Shown here in pieces: positions 1 to 7,959 of a stretch of DNA of 64,000 nt (within the stretch, counting starts at the first letter, position 1; the number at the start of each line of letters is the position of its first letter). Source of the stretch: JAFLCM01 sp964510955 (GTDB lineage: Bacteria > Planctomycetota > Phycisphaerae > Phycisphaerales > UBA1924); assembly GCA_964510955.1 (NCBI GenBank), contig CAZEDW010000002.1, positions 124,001-188,000 of the forward strand, written 5' to 3'. A program made the translations under genes and the position numbers. A model generated the notes under the pieces. The model was given only the letters and a program-made list of their open reading frames with translations. It ran no database searches and was not told the origin of the DNA.

Positions 1-219
1 GACCACGCGTTTGTTCGGCACCAGCTCGCGGACGGTACCCGCGGCGAAGTCGCCGGTCTGGAAACACACCTTCACGTCGCCGCCCACCGCGCCGATCAAC
101 GAGCCCGCCCCCAGCCAGCGCTCGAAACGCGCCGGATCAGTGAAAAACCGGAACACCGTGGCCGGCTCGGCGTGGATGATCACAGACACTTCGAGTTCGT
201 GGGTGGTGGGGGACGGCAT
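1..219 (-). CDS. SRPBCC (AHSA1/START-like) domain protein, 3' end cut by window
   Basis: Only the first 73 codons are present; the gene runs off the left edge. The protein begins MPSPTTHELEVSVII and continues HAEPATVFRFFTDPARFERW, the usual first strand and helix of the helix-grip SRPBCC fold (AHSA1/YndB type), where a hydrophobic cavity binds a small ligand. It starts only two bases after the stop of the ArsR-type regulator upstream, so the two are almost certainly one transcript. ArsR-SRPBCC pairs are common in bacteria; the SRPBCC partner usually has no assigned substrate. The ligand cannot be predicted here. Confident for the family, not for a function. Confidence 0.8.
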   Translation of the reverse strand, partial: MPSPTTHELEVSVIIHAEPATVFRFFTDPARFERWLGAGSLIGAVGGDVKVCFQTGDFAAGTVRELVPNKRVV

Positions 220-221
220 GC

Positions 222-614
222 TCAATTCTCCGTTCGAAGCCGGGCGCGCGCCGCGCGACCAGGGTCGGGTTCAAGGTCTTGGGACTTTGCCTTCTTGACG
301 GCGTCGATCGCCCGCTGCTCGCCCTCGGCCAGCCGCTTGAGCTCGCTCAGCGCGTCGCTCCACATGGCCTCCAGCGCCACGCCCAGAGGCCCCAGCGCCG
401 CCCGGTCCGCCAGGTAGAACCGCCCGCGCCCCTCGCGCCGCTGACGCACCACCCCCGCCTCGTGCAGCACGCGAAGATGCTGCGACACGGCCCCAAACGT
501 CACCTCCGGGCACAAGCGGGCAATCTCTCCGGCAGACCGCTCGCGGTCCCACACAAGCTGCAGGATCCGCTGGCGGCGGGGATGGGCGATGGCGGCGACA
601 GGAATCACGATCAC
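222..614 (-). CDS. ArsR-family winged-helix transcriptional regulator
   Basis: 130 aa, about the usual length of ArsR/SmtB repressors. A winged helix fills residues 8-75: HPRRQRILQLVW (helix 1), SAGEIARLCPEVTFGAVSQH (helix-turn-helix) and the wing RREGRGRFYLAD. No metal-binding CxC or histidine cluster is visible, so it belongs to the metal-independent group often paired with SRPBCC proteins. The start is GTG at 614; an ATG five bases upstream is out of frame and stops after two codons. It is followed after two bases by the SRPBCC gene. The overlapping palindromes at 618-643, around the predicted -10, suggest autorepression, and the same site could also affect the divergent flavoprotein gene at 672. 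Confidence 0.88.
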   Translation of the reverse strand: MIVIPVAAIAHPRRQRILQLVWDRERSAGEIARLCPEVTFGAVSQHLRVLHEAGVVRQRREGRGRFYLADRAALGPLGVALEAMWSDALSELKRLAEGEQRAIDAVKKAKSQDLEPDPGRAARARLRTEN

Positions 615-617
615 TTC

Positions 618-643
618 ATTTTAGCATAGACTAAAATATAGTC
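618..643. promoter_or_regulatory. Probable ArsR operator between divergent genes
   Basis: Two overlapping inverted repeats lie in a short AT-rich stretch: ATTTTAG-N6-CTAAAAT at 618-637 (7-bp perfect arms) and GACTA-N5-TAGTC at 629-643. On the minus strand a TATGCT hexamer (628-623) sits inside the first palindrome, eight bases before the GTG of the regulator, so a bound dimer would cover the -10. The symmetry and size fit an ArsR-type dimer site. The plus-strand flavoprotein start at 672 is 29 bp away. Binding itself is inferred. Confidence 0.6.
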
Positions 644-660
644 AAGCCCCATTCCTCCCC

Positions 661-666
661 TATGTT
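661..666 (+). promoter_or_regulatory. Possible -10 element, near-leaderless start
   Basis: TATGTT lies five bases before the GTG at 672, one base short of the six-base spacing seen at six other genes in this window. No -35 match and no Shine-Dalgarno sequence are visible. Confidence 0.3.
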
Positions 667-671
667 CCAGC

Positions 672-1973
672 GTGCCAAACGCCACCCCAGAGGCCGACAT
701 CGCGGTCATCGGCCTGGGGGCCGCGGGGCTGTTCGCCTCAATCTGGGCCGGCCGCCACCGGCCCGGCCTGCGCATCCTCGGGCTCGACGGCGCACGCACC
801 CTCGGGGCCAAAATCCTCGTGGCCGGCGGCGGGCGCTGCAACGTCACCCACTGGCAGGTCGATGAATCCGCCTACGCCGGCTCGACGCCCCCCGCCATCC
901 GCAACGTCCTCCGTCGCTTCACCGTCGCCGACACCGTCGCCTTCTTCAATGGACTCGGCGTCGAGCTCAAACGCGAGGACACCGGCAAACTCTTCCCGAC
1001 CACCGACGACGCCCGCACCGTCCTCGACGCGTTGCTCCGCGCCGCCCGCTCCGCCGGCGTGCAGATGATCCACCCCTGGCGCGTCGCGTCGATCACGCGT
1101 GAGGCGGGCGGGTTCCTGATCGAGCGGTCCCGCGCTGACGCCGCCCCGGGCCACGACCGCCTCAGCGCCCGCCGCGTCATCCTGTGCACCGGAGGCCAGT
1201 CGCTCCCCAAGTCCGGCAGCGACGGCCAGGGCTTCGCGCTGGCCCGCTCGCTCGGCCACACCGTCACGCCGCGCCTCCTCCCCGCGCTGGTGCCGCTGCT
1301 GCTCCCGCAGGGACACGTGCTGACCACGCTCAGCGGCCTGACCCTCAACGCCACGCTCGAACTCCGCGCGCCGACCGGCAAGCGCCTCGCCGCGTTCACC
1401 AACTCCACCCTCCTCACCCACTTCGGCCTGTCGGGCCCGAGCGTCATGGATATCAGCCGCTACTACCTTGAAGCCCAAGCTGACGGCGGTCGCCTGTTCC
1501 TGAACCTGCTGCCGGATGTCACGCCCGCGTCACTCGACGAGCAGCTCCAGTTCCTGGGGAAGAAGGCGGTGGGGCGGTGGCTGTGCGACGGGCCGGGCCG
1601 CTTGCCCGAGCGCCTCGTCCGAGCCGTGTGCACCCACTGCGCCGTCGATTTCAACACCCCCGGCGCCAGCCTCACGCGCGACCAGCGCCGAAAACTCGTG
1701 ACGGCGTTCGCCGACCAGGAGCTCCCCGTCACCGGTCACCGAGGCTGGAACTACGCCGAGGCCACCGCCGGGGGGGTCCCGCTCAACGAGCTGCGCCTGG
1801 ACACCATGGAGTCGCGTGTCTGCCCCGGCCTTCACCTGGCCGGCGAGATTTGCGACGTGGACGGCCGGATCGGCGGTTTCAACTTCCAATGGGCATGGTC
1901 CAGCGGCTCCACCGCCGGGCGCGGGGCCGCGGCGAGTCTTCAAGAGACATCTACGCCGAACACCGGGGCCTGA
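672..1973 (+). CDS. BaiN/RdsA (HI0933/YhiN) family NAD(P)/FAD-dependent oxidoreductase
   Basis: 433 aa, normal for the HI0933/YhiN/BaiN flavoprotein family. The N-terminal FAD Rossmann motif is IAVIGLGAAGLFAS (about residues 10-23). The family signature GGGRCNVTH follows at about residue 53, then TGGQSLPKSGSDGQGF near residue 177 and the C-terminal GGFNFQWAWSSG (about 405-416) that closes the FAD site. Members reduce unsaturated bonds or have unknown substrates; BaiN works on bile-acid intermediates in gut clostridia, which need not apply here. The start is GTG at 672. It is divergent from the ArsR gene, so control by that repressor is possible. Family assignment is firm; the substrate is unknown. 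Confidence 0.88.
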   Translation: MPNATPEADIAVIGLGAAGLFASIWAGRHRPGLRILGLDGARTLGAKILVAGGGRCNVTHWQVDESAYAGSTPPAIRNVLRRFTVADTVAFFNGLGVELKREDTGKLFPTTDDARTVLDALLRAARSAGVQMIHPWRVASITREAGGFLIERSRADAAPGHDRLSARRVILCTGGQSLPKSGSDGQGFALARSLGHTVTPRLLPALVPLLLPQGHVLTTLSGLTLNATLELRAPTGKRLAAFTNSTLLTHFGLSGPSVMDISRYYLEAQADGGRLFLNLLPDVTPASLDEQLQFLGKKAVGRWLCDGPGRLPERLVRAVCTHCAVDFNTPGASLTRDQRRKLVTAFADQELPVTGHRGWNYAEATAGGVPLNELRLDTMESRVCPGLHLAGEICDVDGRIGGFNFQWAWSSGSTAGRGAAASLQETSTPNTGA

Positions 1974-2035
1974 ACGGGGTATAAGACAGGTGCCGGGGTC
2001 AGTTCGCCTGTTCGGATTTCGGCAGGGAGTCACAC

Positions 2036-3214
2036 ATGGATCACAACACGATGAGCAACCAGATGAGCGGCACGCCAGTCACCCCCTGGCCGGGACGGGC
2101 GCTCCTGGTGGTCGCCCTGGTCGGCGCCGGGTTCTTCGGGGCCTGGCTGAACGTCACGACCCGATCGGCCACGGCCAAAGAACCTCCGCCCGCAGCCCGT
2201 GCCACCACCACGCGCGGCGCGTTGCCCGCGGCCGAGCAGGCCGTGGTAGACCTCTTCAAGCGCTGCGCCCCCAGCGTGGTGCACATCAACACCGCCACCG
2301 ACCGCGTCCAGACGTTCTTCGGCGTCGTGCGCGCCAACCAGGAGCAGCCGCTGGGCGAGGGCTCCGGCTTCGTCTGGGACACCGAAGGCCACATCATCAC
2401 CAACTTCCACGTCATCCGCGGCGCTACCTCCGCCACCGTCGCACTCGCCGACGGCACCACGCACGACGCCACGCTCGTCGACGCCGCCCCCGACATCGAC
2501 GTCGCGGTCCTCAAGATCGACGCCCCCTCCAAGGACCTTGTCCCCATCACCGTCGGCACGTCCGAAGACCTCGAAGTCGGCCAGCGCGTCTACGCCATCG
2601 GCAACCCCTTCGGCTTCGACCGCACCCTCACCACCGGCATCGTCAGCGCCCTGGGCCGCACCATCGAGTCCATCGCCGGCAACGACATCTCCGGCGTCAT
2701 CCAGACCGACGCCGCCATCAACCCCGGAAACTCCGGCGGCCCGCTCCTCGATTCCGCCGGACGCCTCATCGGCATGAACACCGCCATCCGCAGCCCCTCC
2801 GGCGCCAGCAGCGGCATCGGCTTCGCCGTGCCTGTTGACCTCGTCCGCGAGGGCGTCGAGTACCTCCTCAGCAGCGACAAGCGCCCCCGCGCCGTGCTGG
2901 GGATCACGCCCCTCGACGCCCGCACCGCCAACCGCGTCTTCGGCCGGTCAAGCGGCGTCGCCATCCAATCGGTCGCCGACGGCAGCCCCGCCGCCGACGC
3001 CGGCCTCCAGCCCGCCCGAATCACCCGGCGCGGCAGGGTCACCGGCGACATCATCACCCAGATCGACGGCAAGCCCATCAACAGCTTCTTCGACCTCCGC
3101 CGGATCCTCCGGAACTACAAGCCCGGCGACCAGGTCGGCGTCGCCATCCTCCGCGACGGCAAGGAAGAGCAGACCGTCCGCGTCAAGCTCGCCGAGCCCT
3201 CCGCACGCGAGTGA
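2036..3214 (+). CDS. HtrA/Deg-type trypsin-like serine protease with one PDZ domain
   Basis: 392 aa. An N-terminal membrane anchor (LLVVALVGAGFFGAW, about residues 23-37) leads into a chymotrypsin-fold protease. The catalytic triad can be read: His in TNFHVIRG (about 124), Asp in DIDVAVLKID (about 156) and Ser in NPGNSGGPL (about 232). One C-terminal PDZ domain (about 285-385) includes GDIITQIDGKPI. It is expected to act in the periplasm as an envelope quality-control protease or chaperone. AGGGAG-like bases at about 2023-2029 precede the ATG. The recO-led gene run begins 79 bp downstream. A DegS/DegQ-like role fits the single PDZ, but which of these cannot be told. Confidence 0.92.
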   Translation: MDHNTMSNQMSGTPVTPWPGRALLVVALVGAGFFGAWLNVTTRSATAKEPPPAARATTTRGALPAAEQAVVDLFKRCAPSVVHINTATDRVQTFFGVVRANQEQPLGEGSGFVWDTEGHIITNFHVIRGATSATVALADGTTHDATLVDAAPDIDVAVLKIDAPSKDLVPITVGTSEDLEVGQRVYAIGNPFGFDRTLTTGIVSALGRTIESIAGNDISGVIQTDAAINPGNSGGPLLDSAGRLIGMNTAIRSPSGASSGIGFAVPVDLVREGVEYLLSSDKRPRAVLGITPLDARTANRVFGRSSGVAIQSVADGSPAADAGLQPARITRRGRVTGDIITQIDGKPINSFFDLRRILRNYKPGDQVGVAILRDGKEEQTVRVKLAEPSARE

Positions 3215-3281
3215 GATCAACGCCCTCCCGGCCCCGTGCCCGCGCGCGGGGCGCGGAAGCGGGTTCGACGGAGCCAGCGGC

Positions 3282-3287
3282 TACCCT
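3282..3287 (+). promoter_or_regulatory. -10 element for leaderless recO transcript
   Basis: TACCCT ends exactly six bases before the GTG at 3294, placing the expected transcription start on the first base of the start codon. The same hexamer and spacing precede the GTG at 17413 on the other strand. No -35 and no Shine-Dalgarno are visible. Confidence 0.45.
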
Positions 3288-3293
3288 CCCCGC

Positions 3294-4127
3294 GTGCCCC
3301 CCCTCCGCGACCAGGCCATCGTCCTGCGCCAATGGGAGTTTTCCGAGACCTCCCAGACCGCCGCGCTCTTCACGCGCGACCACGGCGTCCTGCGCGGCCT
3401 CGCCAAGGGCTCGCGACGCGACCGCGGCTCGTTCTGCGGCGGCCTCGAAGTCCTCACCCGCGGCGAAATCGGCGCCATCGTCAAGCCCAACACCGAGCTC
3501 GCCACGCTCACCGACTGGGACCTGCAGGAAGTCTTCTGGTCATGCCGGCGTGACCTGCTGGCCCACCGCGCCGGGCTGTACGTCGTGGACCTCATCCATC
3601 ACAGCGTGCACGCCGCCGACCCGCACCCGTCCCTCTTTGACGAGGCCCTGGCCACCCTCCGCTCGCTCGACCGCCGCGAACACACGCCCGCCGCCGTGCT
3701 GAAGTTCCAGTGGCGCCTCCTCGCCGAGACCGGCCATCAGCCGCGGCTCGCCCCCGAAGCCGGGTCAAGATCCGGTGAAATCAACGACGCCTCGGTGCTT
3801 GTCTTCTCACCGCTCGAGGGCGGCATCGTGCCGTCGCCCCCGCCCCACGCCGGCGGCGCAGACGCCCCCGGCGCCTGGCGCGTGCGGTCCAGCACCATCA
3901 ACCTGCTGAGGGCGCTCGAATCGGGCCGCGCCGAGGCGACCGACGACCGCGCCGTCGACGTCGTCCGGGCCTCGCGCCTGCTCGGTGCCTTCGTGCACGT
4001 GCTGCTCGAAAGGGAGCTCGCGGCCCACGCCGCCTATTTCACGGTCCTCGACGCGGCATCTAAGATGGGCGTGGGTCAGCCCCCCCCGATCCGCAGGCCC
4101 TCATCGCCGCCCCGTTCTCCCGCGTGA
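3294..4127 (+). CDS. recO: DNA repair protein RecO
   Basis: 277 aa from the GTG at 3294, near the usual 230-280 aa. The N-terminal OB-fold starts PPLRDQAIVLRQWEFSETS and continues with FTRDHGVLRGLAKGSRR, both typical of RecO; the helical C-terminal domain follows (VVDLIHHSVHAADPHPSLF, LKFQWRLLAETGHQPRL). The C-terminal zinc-finger cysteines of some RecOs are not seen. RecO loads RecA with RecR on SSB-coated gaps. An open frame extends upstream, but homology begins at 3294, where a TANNNT-N6-GTG leaderless signal also lies. The stop overlaps the next gene's GTG by four bases, so recO leads the downstream run. Confidence 0.88.
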   Translation: MPPLRDQAIVLRQWEFSETSQTAALFTRDHGVLRGLAKGSRRDRGSFCGGLEVLTRGEIGAIVKPNTELATLTDWDLQEVFWSCRRDLLAHRAGLYVVDLIHHSVHAADPHPSLFDEALATLRSLDRREHTPAAVLKFQWRLLAETGHQPRLAPEAGSRSGEINDASVLVFSPLEGGIVPSPPPHAGGADAPGAWRVRSSTINLLRALESGRAEATDDRAVDVVRASRLLGAFVHVLLERELAAHAAYFTVLDAASKMGVGQPPPIRRPSSPPRSPA

Positions 4128-4945
4128 CACCAGCCAGCGCCAAACTCCCGACCGCCGATCCGCCGGGAGCCGATCCGGTGCGCATCGCTGACCCCGCCAC
4201 CTCGCTCGCCACGCTCGTGCACCGCGCCGGCGACGGCCCGCCGATGTTCGTCCTCAACGGGCTCCTCGGCCTGAACGACCACTGGCGCGCCTGCCACCAG
4301 CGCTTCGCCGCCTTCTCCGAATGCTTCCTCGTCGAGCCGCCCCTGCTCGAACTCACCGGCGACGCCTGCTCCGTCAGCGGCGTCGTCCGCATGACCACCG
4401 CCGTCATCGAGCGCTCGACCCGCGCCCCGGCCGTCTTGGCGGGCAACTCCCTCGGCGGCCACGTCGCCATGCGCATCGCCCTGCAGCGCCCGGACCTCGT
4501 CCGCGCCCTGGTGCTCATCGGCTCCTCGGGCCTCTTCGAGCGCACCTTCGAGCGGACCATGCACGCCCCGACCAGGGAGTGGCTCCGCCAGAAAATCGAG
4601 GGCCTCTTCCACGACCCCCGCACCGTCCCGCCCGGCATGGTCGACCGCGCCTACGCCGAGCTCAGCAAGCGCTCCGGCGCCCGCGCCCTGGTCAGGCTCG
4701 GCAAGAGCGCCAAGAACGACCACCTGGGCGACGAGATCCCCCGGCTCCGCGTGCCCACGCTCCTGGCCTGGGGCATGCAGGACGCCGTCACACCGCCCGA
4801 GGTCGCCCGCGAGTTCCACTCGCTGATCCCCGGCTCAACGCTCACGTGGATCGACCGCTGCGGCCACGCACCCCAGATCGAGCAGCCCGACGCGCTCGCG
4901 GACGCCGTACGCTCGTTCGTCGAGTCACTGCGGGCACCGCGATGA
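4124..4945 (+). CDS. Alpha/beta-fold hydrolase
   Basis: 273 aa. The nucleophile elbow is GNSLGGH (about residues 107-113, Ser 109). The acid is probably the Asp in WGMQDAVTP (about 220) and the His is in CGHAPQIEQP (about 250), so the triad is complete. The oxyanion strand is MFVLNGLLGLNDHW; the usual HG is replaced by NG. There is no signal peptide, so it is cytoplasmic. The GTG start overlaps the recO stop by four bases and its own stop overlaps the GH3 start by four. This coupling to an adenylate-forming GH3 protein suggests a shared acyl, ester or amide substrate, which is inference. The exact reaction is unknown. Confidence 0.85.
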   Translation: MTPASAKLPTADPPGADPVRIADPATSLATLVHRAGDGPPMFVLNGLLGLNDHWRACHQRFAAFSECFLVEPPLLELTGDACSVSGVVRMTTAVIERSTRAPAVLAGNSLGGHVAMRIALQRPDLVRALVLIGSSGLFERTFERTMHAPTREWLRQKIEGLFHDPRTVPPGMVDRAYAELSKRSGARALVRLGKSAKNDHLGDEIPRLRVPTLLAWGMQDAVTPPEVAREFHSLIPGSTLTWIDRCGHAPQIEQPDALADAVRSFVESLRAPR

Positions 4946-6615
4946 CCCCCACGTCAACCAGATTGATCGGCACCGCCCTCCGCGCCGCGCTCTCGCCGCG
5001 GATCCGCCGCCTCAGCGACCTCCGCCGCCTCGGACGCGAGGCCGGCCTCACCCAGCGCGAGCAGCTCCGCGCCCTGCTGCACACCGCCCGCAACACCGAG
5101 ATCGGCCGGCAAACCGGCTTCGACCGCCTCGCCCGGCTTCCCCTCCACGAGCTGCCCGGCGCCTTCGCCCAATCGCTCCCCATCGGAGATTACGAGGCGT
5201 TCCGCGCCCGCCTCGCCCGCATGCGCGAGGCCGGTGAGCCAAGCGTGCTCTGGCCCGGGCGCGTCATGGACTGGGCCCAGACCAGCGGCACCACCGGTGC
5301 CGGCGGCCAGAAATACATCCCCGTTTCGCGCGCCATGCTCGCCAGCAACCGCAAGGCCGCACTGGACATCTTCGCCCACGCCGCGCGCTTCGGCGTCAGC
5401 GTCCCGGGCATCTTCGCGGGCAAGCTCCTGTTCCTCGGCGGTTCCACCGACCTCCAGACCAACCAGCACGGCATCCGCACCGGCGACCTCTCGGGCGTCG
5501 TCACCCGCCTCATCACGTGGCCCTTCTCACAGATCACGCTCCCGACCCGCGACGTCGCCCTGATGAGCCACTGGCCCGCCAAGATCGACGCCATGGCCGC
5601 CCAGGTGGTTGACGCCGACGTCCGTTTCGTCAGCGGCATGGCGAGCTGGTCGCTCATCCTCTTCGAAAAGGTCTTCGCCCTCGCACGCGAGCGCAACCCG
5701 CGCGTCCGCACACTCCGCGACGTGTGGCCGAACTTCCAGCTCTTCGTCCACGGCGGCGTCAACTACGCGCCCTTCGACCCGCGCGTCCGCGAGGCATGGT
5801 CGGGCGACCCCGCCGCCGACGTCCCCTCCCGCCTGGAGGTCTACCCCGCCAGCGAGGGCTTCATCGCCGTGCAGGACACCCCCGGTGACCCCGGCCTCCG
5901 TCTGCACACCGACATCGGTCTGTTCTTCGAGTTCGTCCCGCTCGAAGAGATCGACGCCGCGGCGCCCCGCTCGTTCACCTGCGACCGTGTCGAGAAGGGC
6001 CAGCGCTACGTCGTGGTCATGACCACCTGCGCCGGGCTCTGGCGCTACATCATCGGCGATGTCGTGGTCTTCGACACCGTCGGCCGCGACGCGCCGCCCC
6101 GCCTCCGCATCGTCGGGCGGCACCGCGCCTTCATCAACGCCTTCGGCGAGAACCTCATCGTCGAGGACATCGAGACCGCCGTCGTCGAGGCCGCCCGCGC
6201 CGCCGGGGTGCACGTCGGCGAGTTCACCGCCGCCCCGGTCTACCCCGACCACGGCCGCCGACCGGGCATCCAGCTCGCCGTGGAGTGGGGCGGGGTCAGT
6301 TTCGAGGGCCCGCCGCCCCCGGGCCCGCCGGGGCCGGAATCGCTCGCGAAGTTTTCCGACTCATTCGACAGGGCCCTGCGTAACCGGAACGTCGATTACG
6401 ACACCAAAAGGACCGGCGACCTGGGCATGGCCCCGGCCGTTGTTTCCCCGTTGCCCGTCGGCGCGTTCCACCGTTGGATGGCGTCGCGCGGCAAGCTCGG
6501 CGGTCAGCACAAGGCGCCCAGGTGCGCCAACAACCGCCAAGTCATTGACGAGGTGCTCTCATGCGCAGGTGCGTCGACGCTCTCTCCAACGCTGGAACCC
6601 CCGGTCCCCGCCTGA
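4942..6615 (+). CDS. GH3 auxin-responsive-promoter family, adenylate-forming acyl-acid amido synthetase-like
   Basis: 557 aa. The three nucleotide-binding motifs of GH3 enzymes are present in order: TSGTTGAGGQKYIPVS (about residues 113-128, P-loop), YPASEGF (about 299-305) and WRYIIGDVV (about 367-375). Plant GH3 enzymes activate carboxylic acids as adenylates and join them to amino acids; bacterial members are widespread but mostly uncharacterised. The ATG at 4942 overlaps the hydrolase stop by four bases, which fixes the start against a longer open frame. The C-terminal domain contains HRWMASRGKLGGQHKAPR, typical of GH3 ends. The acyl and amine substrates are unknown; it may act with the neighbouring hydrolase or the ATP-grasp fusion at 7956. 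Confidence 0.88.
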   Translation: MTPTSTRLIGTALRAALSPRIRRLSDLRRLGREAGLTQREQLRALLHTARNTEIGRQTGFDRLARLPLHELPGAFAQSLPIGDYEAFRARLARMREAGEPSVLWPGRVMDWAQTSGTTGAGGQKYIPVSRAMLASNRKAALDIFAHAARFGVSVPGIFAGKLLFLGGSTDLQTNQHGIRTGDLSGVVTRLITWPFSQITLPTRDVALMSHWPAKIDAMAAQVVDADVRFVSGMASWSLILFEKVFALARERNPRVRTLRDVWPNFQLFVHGGVNYAPFDPRVREAWSGDPAADVPSRLEVYPASEGFIAVQDTPGDPGLRLHTDIGLFFEFVPLEEIDAAAPRSFTCDRVEKGQRYVVVMTTCAGLWRYIIGDVVVFDTVGRDAPPRLRIVGRHRAFINAFGENLIVEDIETAVVEAARAAGVHVGEFTAAPVYPDHGRRPGIQLAVEWGGVSFEGPPPPGPPGPESLAKFSDSFDRALRNRNVDYDTKRTGDLGMAPAVVSPLPVGAFHRWMASRGKLGGQHKAPRCANNRQVIDEVLSCAGASTLSPTLEPPVPA

Positions 6616-7142
6616 GCCGGGCCCTCGCCCCCGCCGCGCGGGCGGCCCTCGACGCCCTCTCGCAGTGCGCCCAGTTGCTCGAGTCCATCACCCAGCCGGT
6701 GTTCGTGCGCCCCTCCCCGGTCATGTTCAACGGCACCATCGGCCAGCACGTCCGCCACTGCCTCGACCACTTCGCCGCCGCCCTGGTCGCCCTCGAGGGC
6801 GAGACCATCGACTACGACCGGCGCGAACGCGGGACCCTGATCGAGACCGACCTCGCCGGAGCCATCCGAGAACTCAACTCGATCCGCGCCGCGCTCGCGC
6901 AGCTCGACGACCCCCGCGGTGCCATGCCCGTCCGTGTCCGGGTCATGGTGGACGCCTCCGGCGCCGAGGCCGAGCACGCCTCGACGCTCGGGCGCGAGAT
7001 CGCTTTCGCCGCCCACCACGCCATCCACCACCACGCCATGATCGCCGCCATCGCGCGCGACGCCTCGGTCCCCGTCCCCAGAGGCTTCGGCAAGGCCCCC
7101 TCCACCCTCAAGCACGAGCACGACACCGCCCCGCACCACTGA
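6561..7142 (+). CDS. DinB-like four-helix metal-binding protein
   Basis: 193 aa. Histidines are placed as in DinB/YfiT-type proteins: GQHVRHCLDHF (about residues 57-67) and HHAIHHHAM near 153-161, which together would bind a divalent metal in a four-helix bundle. Such proteins include thiol-dependent transferases, but many have no known role. The ATG at 6561 has GAGGTG upstream and overlaps the GH3 C-terminus by 55 bp in another frame; no later plausible start precedes the first conserved helix. It is expected to be co-transcribed with the GH3 gene. Family call is moderate, based on the histidine pattern and size. Confidence 0.75.
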   Translation: MRRCVDALSNAGTPGPRLSRALAPAARAALDALSQCAQLLESITQPVFVRPSPVMFNGTIGQHVRHCLDHFAAALVALEGETIDYDRRERGTLIETDLAGAIRELNSIRAALAQLDDPRGAMPVRVRVMVDASGAEAEHASTLGREIAFAAHHAIHHHAMIAAIARDASVPVPRGFGKAPSTLKHEHDTAPHH

Positions 7143-7182
7143 GCGCCCCGCGGGCCGACTTCCGTACAATGGAGATCAGGCG

Positions 7183-7959
7183 ATGTGCACCGTCTCCATC
7201 ATCCCCTTGCCGCCACCAGCACCCGGAGAGTCCTCCGGATTCCGCCTGGTCACCAGCCGCGACGAGAGCATCCGCCGCGCCCCCGCGCTCCCCCCCGTGC
7301 TCCACCGCCTCGAATCCGGGCAAGCCCTGTGGCCCATCGACGCCGACGCCGGCGGCACCTGGGTCGCCGCCTCCGACCGCGGCCTCGCCCTCGCCATCCT
7401 GAATATCTACGCCCCCGGCGAGGACTGGACGCCCCGCCACGACCCCGGGGCCGCCCCGTCGCGCGGCACCATCATCCCCCGGCTCATCGGCTCCGCCAGC
7501 GCCAGCGCCGCCGCCCAGGCCCTCGGCGCCATCGACCTCGCGCCCTTCCGCCCCTTCCGGCTGCTCTGTGCCGACCCTTCGGGCGTCACCGAGTGCCGCT
7601 GGGAACGCGGCTCCCTCGCGCTCTCGCCGCCCGCGCTCTACCCCGCGTGCTTCTCCAGCCACGGCATGGGCGACGACACCGCCCGTCACCGCCTCCACCT
7701 CTTCCGCCGCTGGTTCGGCGACCGCCCCGTCACCCCCGGCGAGCAGGACGGATTCCACCGGCACCGCTGGGCCTCGCGCCCCGAGATCAGCGTCCGCATG
7801 AGCCGCGCCGACGCCCGCACGGTCTCGATCACCAGCGTGACGGTCCGCGTCGGCGTCGGCGTCAGCATGACGCACGAGCCCCTCGCCGTCCCCGGCGCCT
7901 CCCCGACAACCGTCGCTCTGCAGGCCCCCGAACTGGCCCGCTCCGGTGATCACGCATGA
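7183..7959 (+). CDS. NRDE (TANGO2-like) family protein
   Basis: 258 aa. It begins MCTVSII, with a conserved Cys2, then has FRLVTSRDESIRRAP, the variant NRDE motif that names the family (Pfam NRDE, related to human TANGO2), followed by GGTWVAASDRGLALAILN. Cys2 recalls N-terminal-nucleophile hydrolases, but biochemical functions in bacteria are unclear. GGAG lies upstream of the ATG, and a TACAAT hexamer at 7165-7170 could be an internal -10. The stop overlaps the next ATG by four bases. Position in this run hints at acyl or haem/lipid metabolism, which is not proven. Confidence 0.82.
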   Translation: MCTVSIIPLPPPAPGESSGFRLVTSRDESIRRAPALPPVLHRLESGQALWPIDADAGGTWVAASDRGLALAILNIYAPGEDWTPRHDPGAAPSRGTIIPRLIGSASASAAAQALGAIDLAPFRPFRLLCADPSGVTECRWERGSLALSPPALYPACFSSHGMGDDTARHRLHLFRRWFGDRPVTPGEQDGFHRHRWASRPEISVRMSRADARTVSITSVTVRVGVGVSMTHEPLAVPGASPTTVALQAPELARSGDHA

